Source: Devosia chinhatensis (GTDB lineage Bacteria; Pseudomonadota; Alphaproteobacteria; Rhizobiales; Devosiaceae). From it: DNA of 64,000 bases. Each line of letters opens with the position of its first letter. Positions within the stretch are counted from its first letter, which is position 1. The translations under genes were made by a program, and so were the position numbers. Below the pieces are notes generated by a model. It had not been told where the DNA came from. It made no database searches and was given only the letters and a program-made list of their open reading frames with translations. This document shows, one piece after another, positions 63,965-64,000 of this stretch. The stretch is from the NCBI RefSeq assembly GCF_000969445.1, contig NZ_JZEY01000054.1, positions 434,001 to 498,000 on the forward strand, read 5' to 3'.

Positions 63965-64000
63965 TCAGACCTCAACGCGCCGGCCTATACCGGCAATACG
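63965..64000 (-). CDS. C-terminal fragment of an adjacent gene, probably the partner permease
   Basis: Only 11 residues and a TGA stop (63965-63967) are in the window, three bases upstream of the permease ATG. In BmpA-type operons the first permease (YufP-like) lies here, which is the most likely identity. Too short for a motif. Confidence 0.4.
   Translation of the reverse strand, partial: RIAGIGRRVEV

Overview
The window looks like chromosome of a GC-rich alphaproteobacterium, most likely Hyphomicrobiales and possibly Devosia-like. I infer this from the gene families present (an Ehu-type ectoine importer, many ABC sugar and oligopeptide-type importers with LacI and LysR regulators, an MHYT hybrid kinase, a DUF427/DUF2256 pair). 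No rRNA, tRNA, CRISPR array or intact insertion sequence was seen. About 90% of the window is coding.

Positions 1-24316 hold a surface-glycan (O-antigen or exopolysaccharide) locus: an O-antigen-ligase-like membrane protein (cut by the window edge), a Wzz-like protein, WecB and WecC (UDP-ManNAcA synthesis), a Wzx flippase, then a tightly coupled run from 5491 to 13251. That run has two consecutive amino-sugar modules (oxidoreductase or SDR, PLP aminotransferase, hexapeptide acyltransferase) followed by a WbpG/HisH/HisF-type amidotransferase trio, as in acetamidino-sugar pathways. A Wzy-like polymerase, a fused two-domain dehydrogenase, a heparinase II/III-like protein, a GT4 glycosyltransferase, a WbpM/CapD dehydratase, a WecA/WbpL-type initiating transferase and an SDR epimerase complete it.

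Positions 24460-31683 (minus strand) form one apparent operon: LacI regulator, ABC sugar importer (binding protein, two permeases, ATPase), a GH63-type mannosylglycerate/glucosylglycerate hydrolase and a PIG-L deacetylase, headed by LacI-type operator palindromes. Positions 31899-41610 hold a LysR regulator divergent from a second sugar importer operon that also carries a cytoplasmic sulfatase, its own formylglycine-generating enzyme and a GH38-like (DUF5054) hydrolase: a self-contained route to import, desulfate and cleave a sulfated glycoside.

Positions 41616-45686 are ehuBCDA (ectoine/hydroxyectoine uptake) with a divergent MarR regulator. Positions 45702-54222 are a mixed segment: another (alpha/alpha)6-type glycosidase, an MHYT-PAS-histidine kinase-REC hybrid, DUF427 and a 46-residue DUF2256 zinc-ribbon protein, TerC and TerB, and an SbtA-type bicarbonate transporter with a divergent LysR regulator.

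Positions 54669-61678 are a LacI regulator followed by a five-gene Dpp/Opp-type importer. Two matching CG-centred palindromes, one at the regulator promoter and one ahead of the importer, tie the two together. The window ends (61682-64000, minus strand) in a cytosine-deaminase-like amidohydrolase and nucleoside-type ABC permeases. Most of the non-glycan half is thus dedicated to scavenging: compatible solutes, sulfated sugars, an oligosaccharide or oligopeptide, and nucleobases.
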